A DNA stretch of 64,000 nucleotides, from positions 6,310-70,309 of the forward strand of contig NZ_DATNGK010000203.1 in assembly GCF_035605935.1 (NCBI RefSeq), read 5' to 3'. This stretch comes from Actinocrinis sp035605935. GTDB lineage: Bacteria > Actinomycetota > Actinomycetes > Streptomycetales > Catenulisporaceae. A program made the translations under genes and the position numbers. Within the stretch, counting starts at the first letter, position 1. Every line of letters begins with the position of its first letter. A model generated the notes under the pieces. It saw nothing but the letters and a program-made list of their open reading frames with translations. It had not been told where the DNA came from and made no database searches. Positions 50,291 to 58,336 of the stretch are shown piece after piece.

Positions 50291-51725
50291 CTTCGACCTC
50301 GGGCCGGTCGGGTTCCGCCCACTTGGTGTGGAACGCCCCCTCGCGGTCAACACGCTGATACGTGTGCGCGCCGAAGAAGTCGCGCTGGCTCTGGATGAGG
50401 GCGGCGGGCAGGCGTTCGGAGCGCAGCGTGTCGTAGTACGCGAGCGCGGCCGTGAACGCCGGAGCCGGAATACCGCGGCGCGCCGCCGAGGCCACCACCT
50501 CCCGCCAGGGGACCTGCGCGTCGGCGATCTCGCCCGCGAAGTGTTCCTCGGCCAGCAGGCTGACCAGGCCGGGGTTGGCAGCATGGGCGGCGCGGATGCG
50601 GTCGAGGAACGCGGCACGGATGATGCAGCCGCCCCGCCAGATCTTCGCCACCGCGCCCAGGTCGATGTCCCAGCCGTATTCGGCGGCGGCGTCGCGGATC
50701 ATCGTCCAGCCCTGGTCGTAGGCGATGATCTTGGAGGCGTAGAGGGCCTGCTCGACCTGGTTGGTGAAGCGGTCGGTCTCATGCTCGCGCAGCGGCTGAT
50801 GGGTGCCGCCGGGCAGCGGACGGTACGCCGCGCGCAGCTCGGCACGCGAGGAGGCGACGCGGGCGAAGGTGGCCTGCGCGATCCCGGTCACCGGGCTGCC
50901 CAAGTCCAGCGCGGTCTGCACGGTCCAGCGTCCGGTGCCCTTTTGCTCCGCGGCATCCTTGACGATGTCCACGAACGGCCGGCCGGTGTCGGGGTCGGTG
51001 TGCGCGAGAACCTCGGCGGTGATCTCGATCAGGTACGAATCGAGCCGCCCCTTGTTCCAGGACCGGAAGACCTCGGCGATCTGCGCGGGGCTCAGTTCGG
51101 TGACTTCGCGCAGCAGGTGGTAGGCCTCGGCGATCAGCTGCATGTCGGCGTATTCGATGCCGTTGTGCACCATCTTCACGAAGTGCCCGGCGCCGTCCGC
51201 GCCGATGTGCGTGGCGCACGGGTCGCCGTCCACCTTCGCGCTGATCTTCTCCAGCATCGGGCCGAGCACGGCGTAGGACTCGGTCGAGCCGCCGGGCATG
51301 ATGGAGGGCCCGTGCAGGGCGCCCTCCTCGCCGCCGGAGACCCCGGTGCCCACGAAGTGGATGCCGCGTTCGCGCAGCGCGGCCTCGCGGCGGCGGGTGT
51401 CGGCGAAGTGCGCATTGCCGCCGTCGATGATCATGTCGCCCTCGTCCAGCAGCGGGGCGAATTCGTCGATCACCGCGTCGGTCGGCTCCCCGGCCTTGAC
51501 CATGACCATCAGCCGGCGGGGACGCTCCAACGCCGCCACGAAGTCCTCCGCAGACTCGGCCGGCACGAACGTGCCCTCGTGTCCGTACTGCTCGATCAGC
51601 GCCCGGGTGCGCGAGGGGGTGCGATTGTGCACCGCGACCGTGTAGCCGTGCCGGGCGAAATTGCGGGCCAGATTCCGGCCCATCACCGCCAACCCGGTGA
51701 CCCCGATCTGCGCCGATGCCTCCAT
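50286..51725 (-). CDS. gnd: 6-phosphogluconate dehydrogenase (decarboxylating)
   Basis: A 479-residue pentose phosphate pathway enzyme converting 6-phosphogluconate to ribulose 5-phosphate with NADP. GVTGLAVMGRNLARNFARHG is the dinucleotide-binding motif (with HNRTPSR for the NADP phosphate). GTGVSGGEEGALHGPSIMPG and FVKMVHNGIEYADMQLIAEA (Lys/Asn catalytic region) are complete. The C-terminal helical domain is full-length. A strong AAGGAGG precedes the ATG. It is convergent with the GH43 gene, with only 4 bp between the stops. Confidence 0.96.
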   Translation of the reverse strand: MEASAQIGVTGLAVMGRNLARNFARHGYTVAVHNRTPSRTRALIEQYGHEGTFVPAESAEDFVAALERPRRLMVMVKAGEPTDAVIDEFAPLLDEGDMIIDGGNAHFADTRRREAALRERGIHFVGTGVSGGEEGALHGPSIMPGGSTESYAVLGPMLEKISAKVDGDPCATHIGADGAGHFVKMVHNGIEYADMQLIAEAYHLLREVTELSPAQIAEVFRSWNKGRLDSYLIEITAEVLAHTDPDTGRPFVDIVKDAAEQKGTGRWTVQTALDLGSPVTGIAQATFARVASSRAELRAAYRPLPGGTHQPLREHETDRFTNQVEQALYASKIIAYDQGWTMIRDAAAEYGWDIDLGAVAKIWRGGCIIRAAFLDRIRAAHAANPGLVSLLAEEHFAGEIADAQVPWREVVASAARRGIPAPAFTAALAYYDTLRSERLPAALIQSQRDFFGAHTYQRVDREGAFHTKWAEPDRPEVEG

Positions 51726-51906
51726 GCTGCGCCTCCTTCGTCGGTGTGCTGCTCGACCTTGAGTACGGCTGGACTCCCGGGCCGGTTCGACGCCGCCTAC
51801 CCACCTGCGGGCCGCTCACCGAGTCCTGCGACAGCCGCAGCGACACATGCGACGACAATAGAACAGGTCGGTATCCACAGCGCGGGAGCGGATAGGAGCC
51901 AGTCGG

Positions 51907-52278
51907 ATGACCAGCGCGAACAGCTCAGCTCAGGGTGATGATGCAAACGGCGCGGCCGAGGTCGTGCCGCTGCGGACCTTTGGCGACCGGTTGCTCGACG
52001 AAGCCCGCGCCGCGGGCTCCGGACGCGCCGCCCGCACGATCATCGCGCTGCCCGGCCTGCGCACCACGCTGCTCGCACTCGCCGCGGGCCGGGAACTGGC
52101 GGAGCATCAGGCGCCGGGTTCCGCCACCATCGCCTGCCTCAGCGGCGAGGCCACGCTCGCGACCGGCGACCGCGAGTGGCGGCTGCGCGCGGACGACGCG
52201 GTAGCCATTCCGCAGGAAAGTCACCGGCTGCTCGCCGAGCGCGACACGCTGGTGCTGCTGACCGTGCGGCTCGACTGA
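51907..52278 (+). CDS. Cupin-fold small protein
   Basis: A 123-residue protein. AGRELAEHQAPGSATIACLSG followed by GEATLATGDREWRLRADDAVAIPQESHRLLAERD reads as one small cupin barrel. The metal-binding His set is incomplete (EHQAPG keeps one, PQESHRL another), so it may be non-catalytic. It is divergent from gnd across 181 bp, in which no clear promoter pair was recognised. A CAATAG element near 51856 is a weak -10 candidate. Confidence 0.65.
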   Translation: MTSANSSAQGDDANGAAEVVPLRTFGDRLLDEARAAGSGRAARTIIALPGLRTTLLALAAGRELAEHQAPGSATIACLSGEATLATGDREWRLRADDAVAIPQESHRLLAERDTLVLLTVRLD

Positions 52279-52421
52279 GCTGCACTGCCGGATCGGGCTG
52301 GACTGCGCAATCGGGACGCGGCTTTACGCGCGAGTCGCGGCGTGCTCTACGTCGGCAAGTGCGGTACCTGTCACGATGTCACCAGCACAGGGGCGACAGC
52401 AGGGGATGGAGGCGCGGCGCG

Positions 52422-53591
52422 GTGAGCCTGGCCGGGTTGGCGCTGGTCCTCGCGCTCGGGCTGGCCGGGCCGCTGCTGGCCACTGCGAAGCGGGCCGGTA
52501 TCCCGGTCGCTGTCGGCGAGATCGCGGCCGGCGTGGCGGCGGGGCGTACCGGACTGCGCTGGATCGATCCGGGCGAGCCGGTGCTCTCTTTCCTCGCCTC
52601 GGCGGGCTTCGGACTGATCATGCTCGTGGCGGGCAGCCATGTGCCGCTGCGAGATCCGGCGCTGCGCCTGGCTCTGCGCCGCGGCGCGCTGCTGGCGCTG
52701 TTCACCGGGGCGCTCGCGGTGGCCGCGGGTTACGGCGTCGCGGCGCTCTTCGGCACCGGACACGCGCTGCTGTACGCCGTGCTCTTCGCTTCCAGTTCGG
52801 CGGCGCTGATCATGCCGGTGATCGATGAGGCGCAGCTGGATGCGCCGCCGGTGCTCGCCACGATCGTGCACGTGGCTATCGCGGACACCGCCTGCATCGT
52901 GCTGCTGCCGCTCGCCGAGCAGCCGGAACGCGCCGGCCGGGCCGCGCTCGGAGTGCTGGCCGTGCTGGGCGCGGGCGCAGTCCTGCTGTTGGTCACTCGG
53001 GCGGTCGGGCGGCGCGGACTGCTGACTCGGATGCGCAAGCTCAGCCGTCGAATGCACTTCGGGCTCGAGCTTCGGGTGCAGCTGATCACGGTTTTCGCGC
53101 TGGCCGGGTTGGCGCAGCGGCTCGGCGTGTCGGTGATGCTCGCAGGATTCGCCGCCGGGCTCGCGCTCGCGGCGCAGGGCGCGCCGCACCGGTTGGCCCG
53201 CCAGTTGTTCGCGGTCACCGACGGCTTTCTCGGCCCGGTGTTCTTCGTGTGGCTCGGCGCGTCGCTGGACCTGCGTGCTTTGGCCGCACATCCGCGGATG
53301 ATCGCGCTGGCCGGCGTCCTGGCAATGGCGAGCGTCGCGGCTCACGCGGCAGCGGTCCTGCTGCGCCAACCGCTTGCGCTGGCCGTTCTGGCCGCCGCAC
53401 AGCTCGGTGTGCCGGTAGCCGCGGTCACCATCGGTTCCACCGCCGGCTTGCTGCGGCCCGCGGAGGGCGGCGCGATCCTCACCGCGGCGTTGATCACGGT
53501 AGCCACGACCGGGTGGGCCGGGGCTCGGGCGCGCCATGAGCCGGATCTCAGTCTGAGCGGCAACCGCGACCAAGTCGCTACCGGCCAGTAA
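52422..53591 (+). CDS. CPA2-type cation/proton antiporter
   Basis: A 389-residue membrane protein with about twelve hydrophobic helices. The GTG at 52422 has GGAGG 9-10 nt upstream. Signature stretches are IPVAVGEIAAGVAAGRTGLRW, LSFLASAGFGLIMLVAGSHV, LFASSSAALIMPVIDEAQL (with the Asp-containing centre), SVMLAGFAAGLALA and FLGPVFFVWLGASLDLRAL. This is the Na+/H+ exchanger (Kef-like) fold without the C-terminal RCK/TrkA domain. Ion specificity (Na+ or K+) is not evident. Confidence 0.86.
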   Translation: MSLAGLALVLALGLAGPLLATAKRAGIPVAVGEIAAGVAAGRTGLRWIDPGEPVLSFLASAGFGLIMLVAGSHVPLRDPALRLALRRGALLALFTGALAVAAGYGVAALFGTGHALLYAVLFASSSAALIMPVIDEAQLDAPPVLATIVHVAIADTACIVLLPLAEQPERAGRAALGVLAVLGAGAVLLLVTRAVGRRGLLTRMRKLSRRMHFGLELRVQLITVFALAGLAQRLGVSVMLAGFAAGLALAAQGAPHRLARQLFAVTDGFLGPVFFVWLGASLDLRALAAHPRMIALAGVLAMASVAAHAAAVLLRQPLALAVLAAAQLGVPVAAVTIGSTAGLLRPAEGGAILTAALITVATTGWAGARARHEPDLSLSGNRDQVATGQ

Positions 53592-53665
53592 CGCCACCCG
53601 AGCGCACTACGTGCCAAACTCCGGTGCGGGGCTTCGGGGACTGCGGGCCAGCTGCGAGGGATGAC

Positions 53666-54130
53666 ATGAGTGGCAATCGGGACATAGACCAGTCGGAGTG
53701 GCAGCGCTGGCAATCGCAGTCGCGGCGCAAGCCGGCAGCGGGTGCGCCACACCCGACAAACAGCGCGTTCTATTTCGTTGGCGTGTTGATCGCAGACCTG
53801 TTCATCGTGGGCATCGCATTCATGGCCGCGATCGGCATCGGATTCCAAAGCTGGAGTGAACCCCAGCAGGTGGCCCAGGGCCTCGCCGCGAAGCAGGAGG
53901 GGCAGGTGCTGACCGGCGCGGCGATTGCGTGCGCGCTTTTGGTACTCGTCGGAGTGTTGGCTTGGACTCGGCGTGCGGTAGTCGCCGCAGCATTCCAAGT
54001 CATCGTCATCATCACCGTGCTCGTAGTCGCCGGCTCCATGGCAGCCAACTACCACCACATCGCGCAGACCTCAAGCGGCCAGCTACCCGGATTTCGCCTA
54101 CGTATTGACTCGTGTATTGACGCGCGGTAG
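53666..54130 (+). CDS. Small hypothetical membrane protein
   Basis: A 154-residue product from ATG 53666 (GAGGG 5 nt upstream). A hydrophilic N-terminus (MSGNRDIDQSEWQRWQSQSR) precedes three hydrophobic helices at about residues 35-58, 80-98 and 103-122. No family was recognised. It is a single gene 74 bp after the antiporter, possibly cotranscribed. Confidence 0.6.
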   Translation: MSGNRDIDQSEWQRWQSQSRRKPAAGAPHPTNSAFYFVGVLIADLFIVGIAFMAAIGIGFQSWSEPQQVAQGLAAKQEGQVLTGAAIACALLVLVGVLAWTRRAVVAAAFQVIVIITVLVVAGSMAANYHHIAQTSSGQLPGFRLRIDSCIDAR

Positions 54131-54156
54131 CGGACCGCGTACCGTCCCACATCTAG

Positions 54157-54173
54157 TAAGGGAACTTTCCTAA
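54157..54173. promoter_or_regulatory. Dyad element upstream of the chitinase gene
   Basis: TAAGGGAACTTTCCTAA matches its reverse complement at 13 of 17 positions. It lies 111 bp before the chitinase ATG. An ACTTTCCT core recurs upstream of the GH28 gene near 58243. A role in glycosidase regulation is inferred from position only. Confidence 0.35.
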
Positions 54174-54203
54174 CCGTGCGCCGGGTTGCCGCCCGGCGCA
54201 CGG
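54174..54203 (+). promoter_or_regulatory. 12-bp hairpin in the chitinase leader
   Basis: CCGTGCGCCGGG and CCCGGCGCACGG are perfect complements separated by 6 nt, directly after the dyad element and 80 bp before the chitinase ATG. The hairpin is either a leader structure, an mRNA stabiliser, or the terminator of the preceding small membrane-protein gene. Confidence 0.45.
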
Positions 54204-54283
54204 TGCGCCAATCCCACATCCACACGTTCATCAGCCACACAGCCACGCACCCACCCGTTTTCCCTGGGACGGAGCCCGCAGTC

Positions 54284-55627
54284 ATGCGCAAGCTGCCCAC
54301 GCTCGCCGCACTCGCGGCAGTATCAACCCTCGTACCGGTCGGCCTGGTCGCCCTCGGTGCGAACTCCGCGAACGCGGCCGGAACCTTCCCGGCGCACTAC
54401 GCGGCCCCCTACCTACAGATCGCCAGCGGCGACGCGGGCGACATGGCCGCTGACCTGTCCGCGAGCGGCGACAAGTTCTACACGCTGGCCTTCCTGACCC
54501 CGAAGTCCGGCTGCACGCCCGAATGGGAGGACGGCGGCGACTCGGTCGGCGCGTTCAGCAGCCAGATCAACTCGCTGAAATCGGCCGGCGGCAACGTAAT
54601 TATCTCCTTCGGCGGAGAAGCCGGCGGCGAGCTGGCCCAGACCTGCACCTCGGTGTCGAACCTGACCGCCGCCTACAAGAAGGTGGTGGACACCTACGGC
54701 GTCACACGGCTCGACTTCGACATCGAAGGCAGCGTGCTGGACGACACCACCTCCAACACCCGCCGCGCCCAGGCGCTCGCCGCGCTGCAGGCCGCAGAGC
54801 CCAACGTGCAGATCGACTTCACCGTGCCGGTCGACCCCACCGGCCTCGAGTCCAACGCGGTCAATCTGCTCAAGGGCGCCAAGAGCAAGGGCGTGAAGGT
54901 CAACCTCGTCAACATCATGACGATGGACTTCGGCGACGGGCAGAACGCGCTGGCCGACGCCGAGTCCGCGGCGAACGGGACCGTGCCGCAGCTCGAATCG
55001 GTCTACGGCGTCTCCTCGTCGCAGGCCTGGAACATGCTCGGGCTCACGCCGATCGCCGGGCACAACGACGACAACGAGAACTTCACCCAGTCCAACGCCG
55101 GCACGCTGGAGAGCTTCGCCGCGAGCCACGGCGTGCAGGAACTGGCCTTCTGGGAGGTCGACGGCTACGACAAGGGCACCGGTTACGCCTACTCCAAGAC
55201 CTTCAACAAGATCACCGGCGCAAGCACCGGCGGGGGCGGAGGCGGCGGCCACGCCTATGTCGGCGCGCAGTCCGGCAAGTGCATCGACGACAACAACTCC
55301 AGCACCACCGACGGCACCCAGCTGGAGATCTACACCTGCAACGGCGGCGCGAACCAGTCGATCGCGATCAGCGGCAGCACGGTGCAGGTCGAGGGCAAGT
55401 GCTTCGACGCCCACAACAACCAGACCACGAACGGCACCGCCGTCGAGATTTACACCTGCAACGGCGGTGCCAATCAAAACTGGACCTACAACTCGGCCGC
55501 CGGCACCTTCGTCGGCGCCCAGTCCGGCAAGTGCATCACCGTCCAGAGCGCCAGCACCGCGAACCTCGCCAAGCTGATCCTGTACACGTGCAACGGCGGA
55601 GCAAACCAGAAGTGGACTGCTCAGTAG
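54284..55627 (+). CDS. Secreted GH18 chitinase with ricin-type lectin (CBM13) module
   Basis: A 447-residue exoenzyme. The ATG at 54284 begins a Sec signal peptide (MRKLPTLAALAAVSTLVPVG to ANSANA-AG). The GH18 domain covers about residues 35-310 with the catalytic D-x-D-x-E as LDFDIEG (Asp144, Asp146, Glu148). A polyglycine linker leads to a ricin B-type lectin domain (about 325-447) with three SGKC...YTCNGGANQ repeats. This domain order (bacterial chitinase C-like GH18 plus CBM13) suits chitin or chitooligosaccharide degradation outside the cell. Confidence 0.9.
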   Translation: MRKLPTLAALAAVSTLVPVGLVALGANSANAAGTFPAHYAAPYLQIASGDAGDMAADLSASGDKFYTLAFLTPKSGCTPEWEDGGDSVGAFSSQINSLKSAGGNVIISFGGEAGGELAQTCTSVSNLTAAYKKVVDTYGVTRLDFDIEGSVLDDTTSNTRRAQALAALQAAEPNVQIDFTVPVDPTGLESNAVNLLKGAKSKGVKVNLVNIMTMDFGDGQNALADAESAANGTVPQLESVYGVSSSQAWNMLGLTPIAGHNDDNENFTQSNAGTLESFAASHGVQELAFWEVDGYDKGTGYAYSKTFNKITGASTGGGGGGGHAYVGAQSGKCIDDNNSSTTDGTQLEIYTCNGGANQSIAISGSTVQVEGKCFDAHNNQTTNGTAVEIYTCNGGANQNWTYNSAAGTFVGAQSGKCITVQSASTANLAKLILYTCNGGANQKWTAQ

Positions 55628-55672
55628 GACAGTAGACGGTAAGACAGCAGGGCAGTACGACGAACCCTGGCC

Positions 55673-55727
55673 GCGTCGACCTCATCACCCACCGGAGCAA
55701 TGGCTCACAGGGTGATGAGGTCGGCGC
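55673..55727. terminator. 18-bp bidirectional hairpin between convergent glycosidase genes
   Basis: Arms 55673-55690 and 55710-55727 pair over 18 bp with one G-U, around a 19-nt loop. The right arm lies inside the last codons of the GH79 gene, and the left arm 46 bp after the chitinase stop. The structure can terminate both transcripts. Confidence 0.65.
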
Positions 55728-57237
55728 TGCCCGATGCGACCGCCAGGGCGAGCGTGCCGTTGTGGACACGCAGCCTGTTGGCCGGGCGATAGGGCAGTCG
55801 GCCGGCGCGGTCGACGCTCACGCCCTGGATCTGCACGCCCTGAGCGCTGGCGAGCGATTTGCCGGTCAAGTGCACGACGGTCGCGCTCGCACCAGAGCGG
55901 CCGCCGGTGAAGCGGATGGCGATGTTCACCGACGCAGCAGTGGTGGCGTCCTTCTCGATGACGGCGACCCTGATCTTGCCGTCGTCACCGCGCACCGCGT
56001 ACGCGGTCAGGTTCGGCGCGGTCCCGGAGCCGCCGCTGGAAATCCGCACCGGCAGGAACCGGCCGGCGCCCATGCGATCGGCCAGGTAGAGGCCGTAGTA
56101 TTCGGGCGCCGCGGTGTAGATCTTGGCGGTCTCGTCAGTCGCGTTGGCGGCGCAGATCGGCGTGTAGATCTGGAACTTGCCGTTGTACAGCGGAGCGTCG
56201 CACACGCCGAGGCCGCCGTGGAAGTTCAGGCCATTGAATCCGTCCTGCGCCATCAGCAGGCTGTAATCCAGCGACCACAGCGCCGAGGCGTACGTGTCGC
56301 TGACTGCGGTGATGCCGCCGCCCGCGGCCGAGTTGGTCTCATCGATGCGGATCGGCAGGCCGGCGGCGCGTGCGCCCGCGAGTTCCTGCGACACGTTCGC
56401 GACCTCGCTCGCGTCGGTCTGCGGCGAGAGCAGCTGGGTCGCGGTCGATCCGCCCGAGACGCTGTAGCCGTGGATCGTGAGCAGGTTGAGCCGGTTCTTT
56501 TCGGCCGCCGCGAACTGGGAGACCCAGGCGCCAGTGGTGGTCGGCGAGCTGACATCTGGTCCGACCAGCGGCGTGTTTCCGGCTGCCGCGGCGCAGGCCT
56601 GCCAATCCGGGAGGTACTGCGGGTAGCCGTAGGGCGCGGTACGCAGGCCGTTGTGGGCCCAGTCGTTCGGTTCGTTGCCGCACGCGGCGCCGAGCAACTT
56701 ACTTCCCAGCATGGACTTGAGCGTGGCTGCCTCGTCGGTAGCCAGCGAAGCGTCGTAGTGCCCGAGGTTGATGCCAACCTCGGTGCGCCAACCGGTGGCG
56801 TCGACGAAGTGACCGAGCCGCGCGATGTCGGCCGGGCCGACGACGTCCTTGACCCAGGTGGGCAGCGGTTGCGGCGGGGGCTGTCCGGCAGGCTCCCAGA
56901 GGGTGTCACGGTCGAGGGTGTTGCCGCCGATGCGCAGGTTGCCGGAGCCGAGGGTGCGCAGCAGGTTGACCAGGTTGCCGGTGCCCGCGTCGAAATTGCC
57001 GACGCCGAGTTCTCGCATTTCGTAGGAAAGGCCTACGAAATCCTGCGGCAGCGCACCATAAGGGTGCGCGGTGTCAATGGTGAGAGTCACTTGCGCCGGC
57101 GGGGCGGCGGGCGGCGCGACCGGCGCGTCGGGTATCGCGGCAGCACCTGCGGTGCCGGTGCAACAGAGCGCTGCAAGGGTGAGGGCGGTGGTGGCGGGCG
57201 CCGTGCGTCGTCGTTGAGCGATGGGCATGGTGGCCAA
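55705..57237 (-). CDS. Secreted GH79-type glycoside hydrolase
   Basis: A 510-residue protein with a signal peptide (RRRTAPATTALTLAALCCTG to AGAAA). The (beta/alpha)8 domain has the acid/base Glu189 in ACGNEPND and the nucleophile Glu300 in RIDETNSAAGGG. LRIGGNTLDRDTLWEPAG and NLLTIHGYSV fit the heparanase/beta-glucuronidase family GH79. A C-terminal beta-domain follows (LTAYAVRGDDGKIRVAVIEKD). It probably removes glucuronic acid or 4-O-methyl-glucuronic acid from plant arabinogalactan or similar glycans. Its 3' end carries the shared terminator. Confidence 0.85.
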   Translation of the reverse strand: MATMPIAQRRRTAPATTALTLAALCCTGTAGAAAIPDAPVAPPAAPPAQVTLTIDTAHPYGALPQDFVGLSYEMRELGVGNFDAGTGNLVNLLRTLGSGNLRIGGNTLDRDTLWEPAGQPPPQPLPTWVKDVVGPADIARLGHFVDATGWRTEVGINLGHYDASLATDEAATLKSMLGSKLLGAACGNEPNDWAHNGLRTAPYGYPQYLPDWQACAAAAGNTPLVGPDVSSPTTTGAWVSQFAAAEKNRLNLLTIHGYSVSGGSTATQLLSPQTDASEVANVSQELAGARAAGLPIRIDETNSAAGGGITAVSDTYASALWSLDYSLLMAQDGFNGLNFHGGLGVCDAPLYNGKFQIYTPICAANATDETAKIYTAAPEYYGLYLADRMGAGRFLPVRISSGGSGTAPNLTAYAVRGDDGKIRVAVIEKDATTAASVNIAIRFTGGRSGASATVVHLTGKSLASAQGVQIQGVSVDRAGRLPYRPANRLRVHNGTLALAVASGSADLITL

Positions 57238-57245
57238 CCTCGTCT

Positions 57246-57259
57246 TTCACATATGTGAA
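57246..57259. promoter_or_regulatory. 14-bp palindrome upstream of the GH79 gene
   Basis: TTCACATATGTGAA is a perfect palindrome 9 bp before the GH79 start codon, in an AT-rich patch (GAATTCAATTCACATATG) unusual for this window. It is a good operator candidate, probably for repression by a sugar-responsive regulator. Confidence 0.55.
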
Positions 57260-57515
57260 TTGAATTCAGAAACATGACCGCTGGTCACGCTACGCGCCCG
57301 TGAAAGCGCCGACAAGCGTTACAGTCGCCGTTTCATCGGGGCTTCTGAGCGCTTTTGGGCGGCGTTCCTGAGTAAGCGTCAGTTGATGGCACAGGGCCTT
57401 GTGATCAACCGGGTACCGCCGCCATGATGGGTGACCGCTCTGCGTCTGGAGGGAGCGAGCAACGTTTAGCAAGCGCAATTCATCCGGTGCGGCCGGATAT
57501 GAACAGGATCAGGAC

Positions 57516-58211
57516 GTGCAGTTCCAATACCCGCCGCGCCGGCTTTTGCGAGGCGTTCCACTCTCTCGGCTGGCCTCAGCCGCTGCACTTCTCGGTGCGG
57601 TGGTCGGCGGCGTCATCGCCGTTGGCATCCTTGGCCACACCGGGAACAACCGCGGCACGCCGCCGCCCGCCGTCGTCCCGGTCATCGGCCCGACGAACCC
57701 GGCGACCCTGCCAACGTCCAACGGCGCCTTCGGCACAAACCCGAGCCCGAGCGCGACCTCTGTCTCGGCGACGCCGAGCGCGCCGGCGAGCACGATCCGT
57801 GTCTCCGCCGCACCGTCGCCGACCCGCCTCGCACCGACGGCATACGAGGGCGATTCCCCCGCGAACATCCTGGCCGACGGCACGTACATCGGCCCCTGCT
57901 CCGGCTGTCCCGACGGCACGAAGGTCCGGCACGTCGGCGGCGGCAGCACCCTGACCTTCCCGAACGTGAAGGCCTCGGTCGCGGGCAGCTACACGCTGAC
58001 CATCGCCTACGCCGACGGCGACGCCTCCGGCGGCCGCGACGCCATCGTGACGGTGGACAGCGCGTCCGTCGACGTCTTCTTCACCTCCAATGGACAGTGG
58101 AACACCGCGCAGACGCTCACGCTGACGGTGCATCTCAACAGCGGGTTGAACAGCATCGAGTTCGGCAACCCGAAGGCGATGGGACCTGACATCGCCGAGA
58201 TCGTGATCTGA
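57516..58211 (+). CDS. Membrane-anchored CBM35-like carbohydrate-binding protein
   Basis: A 231-residue product from GTG 57516. One N-terminal transmembrane helix (LASAAALLGAVVGGVIAVGI) is followed by a Pro/Ser/Thr/Ala-rich stalk (about residues 42-108). The C-terminal module is GDSPANILADGTYIGPCSG, VRHVGGGSTLTFPNVKASVA, GSYTLTIAYADGDASGGRDA, LTLTVHLNSGLNSIEFGNP. This module resembles a CBM35/CBM6 beta-sandwich. The frame stays open upstream to 57435 and a GGAGGG lies before an ACG codon at 57462. A longer N-terminus with a non-standard start is possible. Confidence 0.65.
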   Translation: MQFQYPPRRLLRGVPLSRLASAAALLGAVVGGVIAVGILGHTGNNRGTPPPAVVPVIGPTNPATLPTSNGAFGTNPSPSATSVSATPSAPASTIRVSAAPSPTRLAPTAYEGDSPANILADGTYIGPCSGCPDGTKVRHVGGGSTLTFPNVKASVAGSYTLTIAYADGDASGGRDAIVTVDSASVDVFFTSNGQWNTAQTLTLTVHLNSGLNSIEFGNPKAMGPDIAEIVI

Positions 58212-58254
58212 TTCCCTTCTTGCCAAGGCGCGGCGGCTGACGTACTTTCCTCAT

Positions 58255-58270
58255 CGCGAAGTTTTTCGCG
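58255..58270 (+). promoter_or_regulatory. Hairpin in the GH28 leader
   Basis: CGCGAA and TTCGCG pair around a GTTT loop 66 bp before the GH28 ATG. A second, imperfect inverted repeat (about 58279-58293 with 58302-58316) follows. These may structure the 5' untranslated region or end the CBM35-like transcript. Confidence 0.35.
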
Positions 58271-58336
58271 CACGGCCGTTATGAGGGTGGCGGCCATATT
58301 CGCCCCCTTATAAGCATTGGCCGTGGAGGTTCTCTC

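Noticed and set aside
50223..51938. Plus-strand open frame of 571 codons across gnd
   Set aside because: It lies antisense to a complete 6-phosphogluconate dehydrogenase gene, with composition typical of shadow frames and no motif.
54523..55635. Second-frame 370-codon reading inside the chitinase gene
   Set aside because: It is Arg/Gly-rich shadow coding. The frame with signal peptide, GH18 motif and lectin repeats is the real one.
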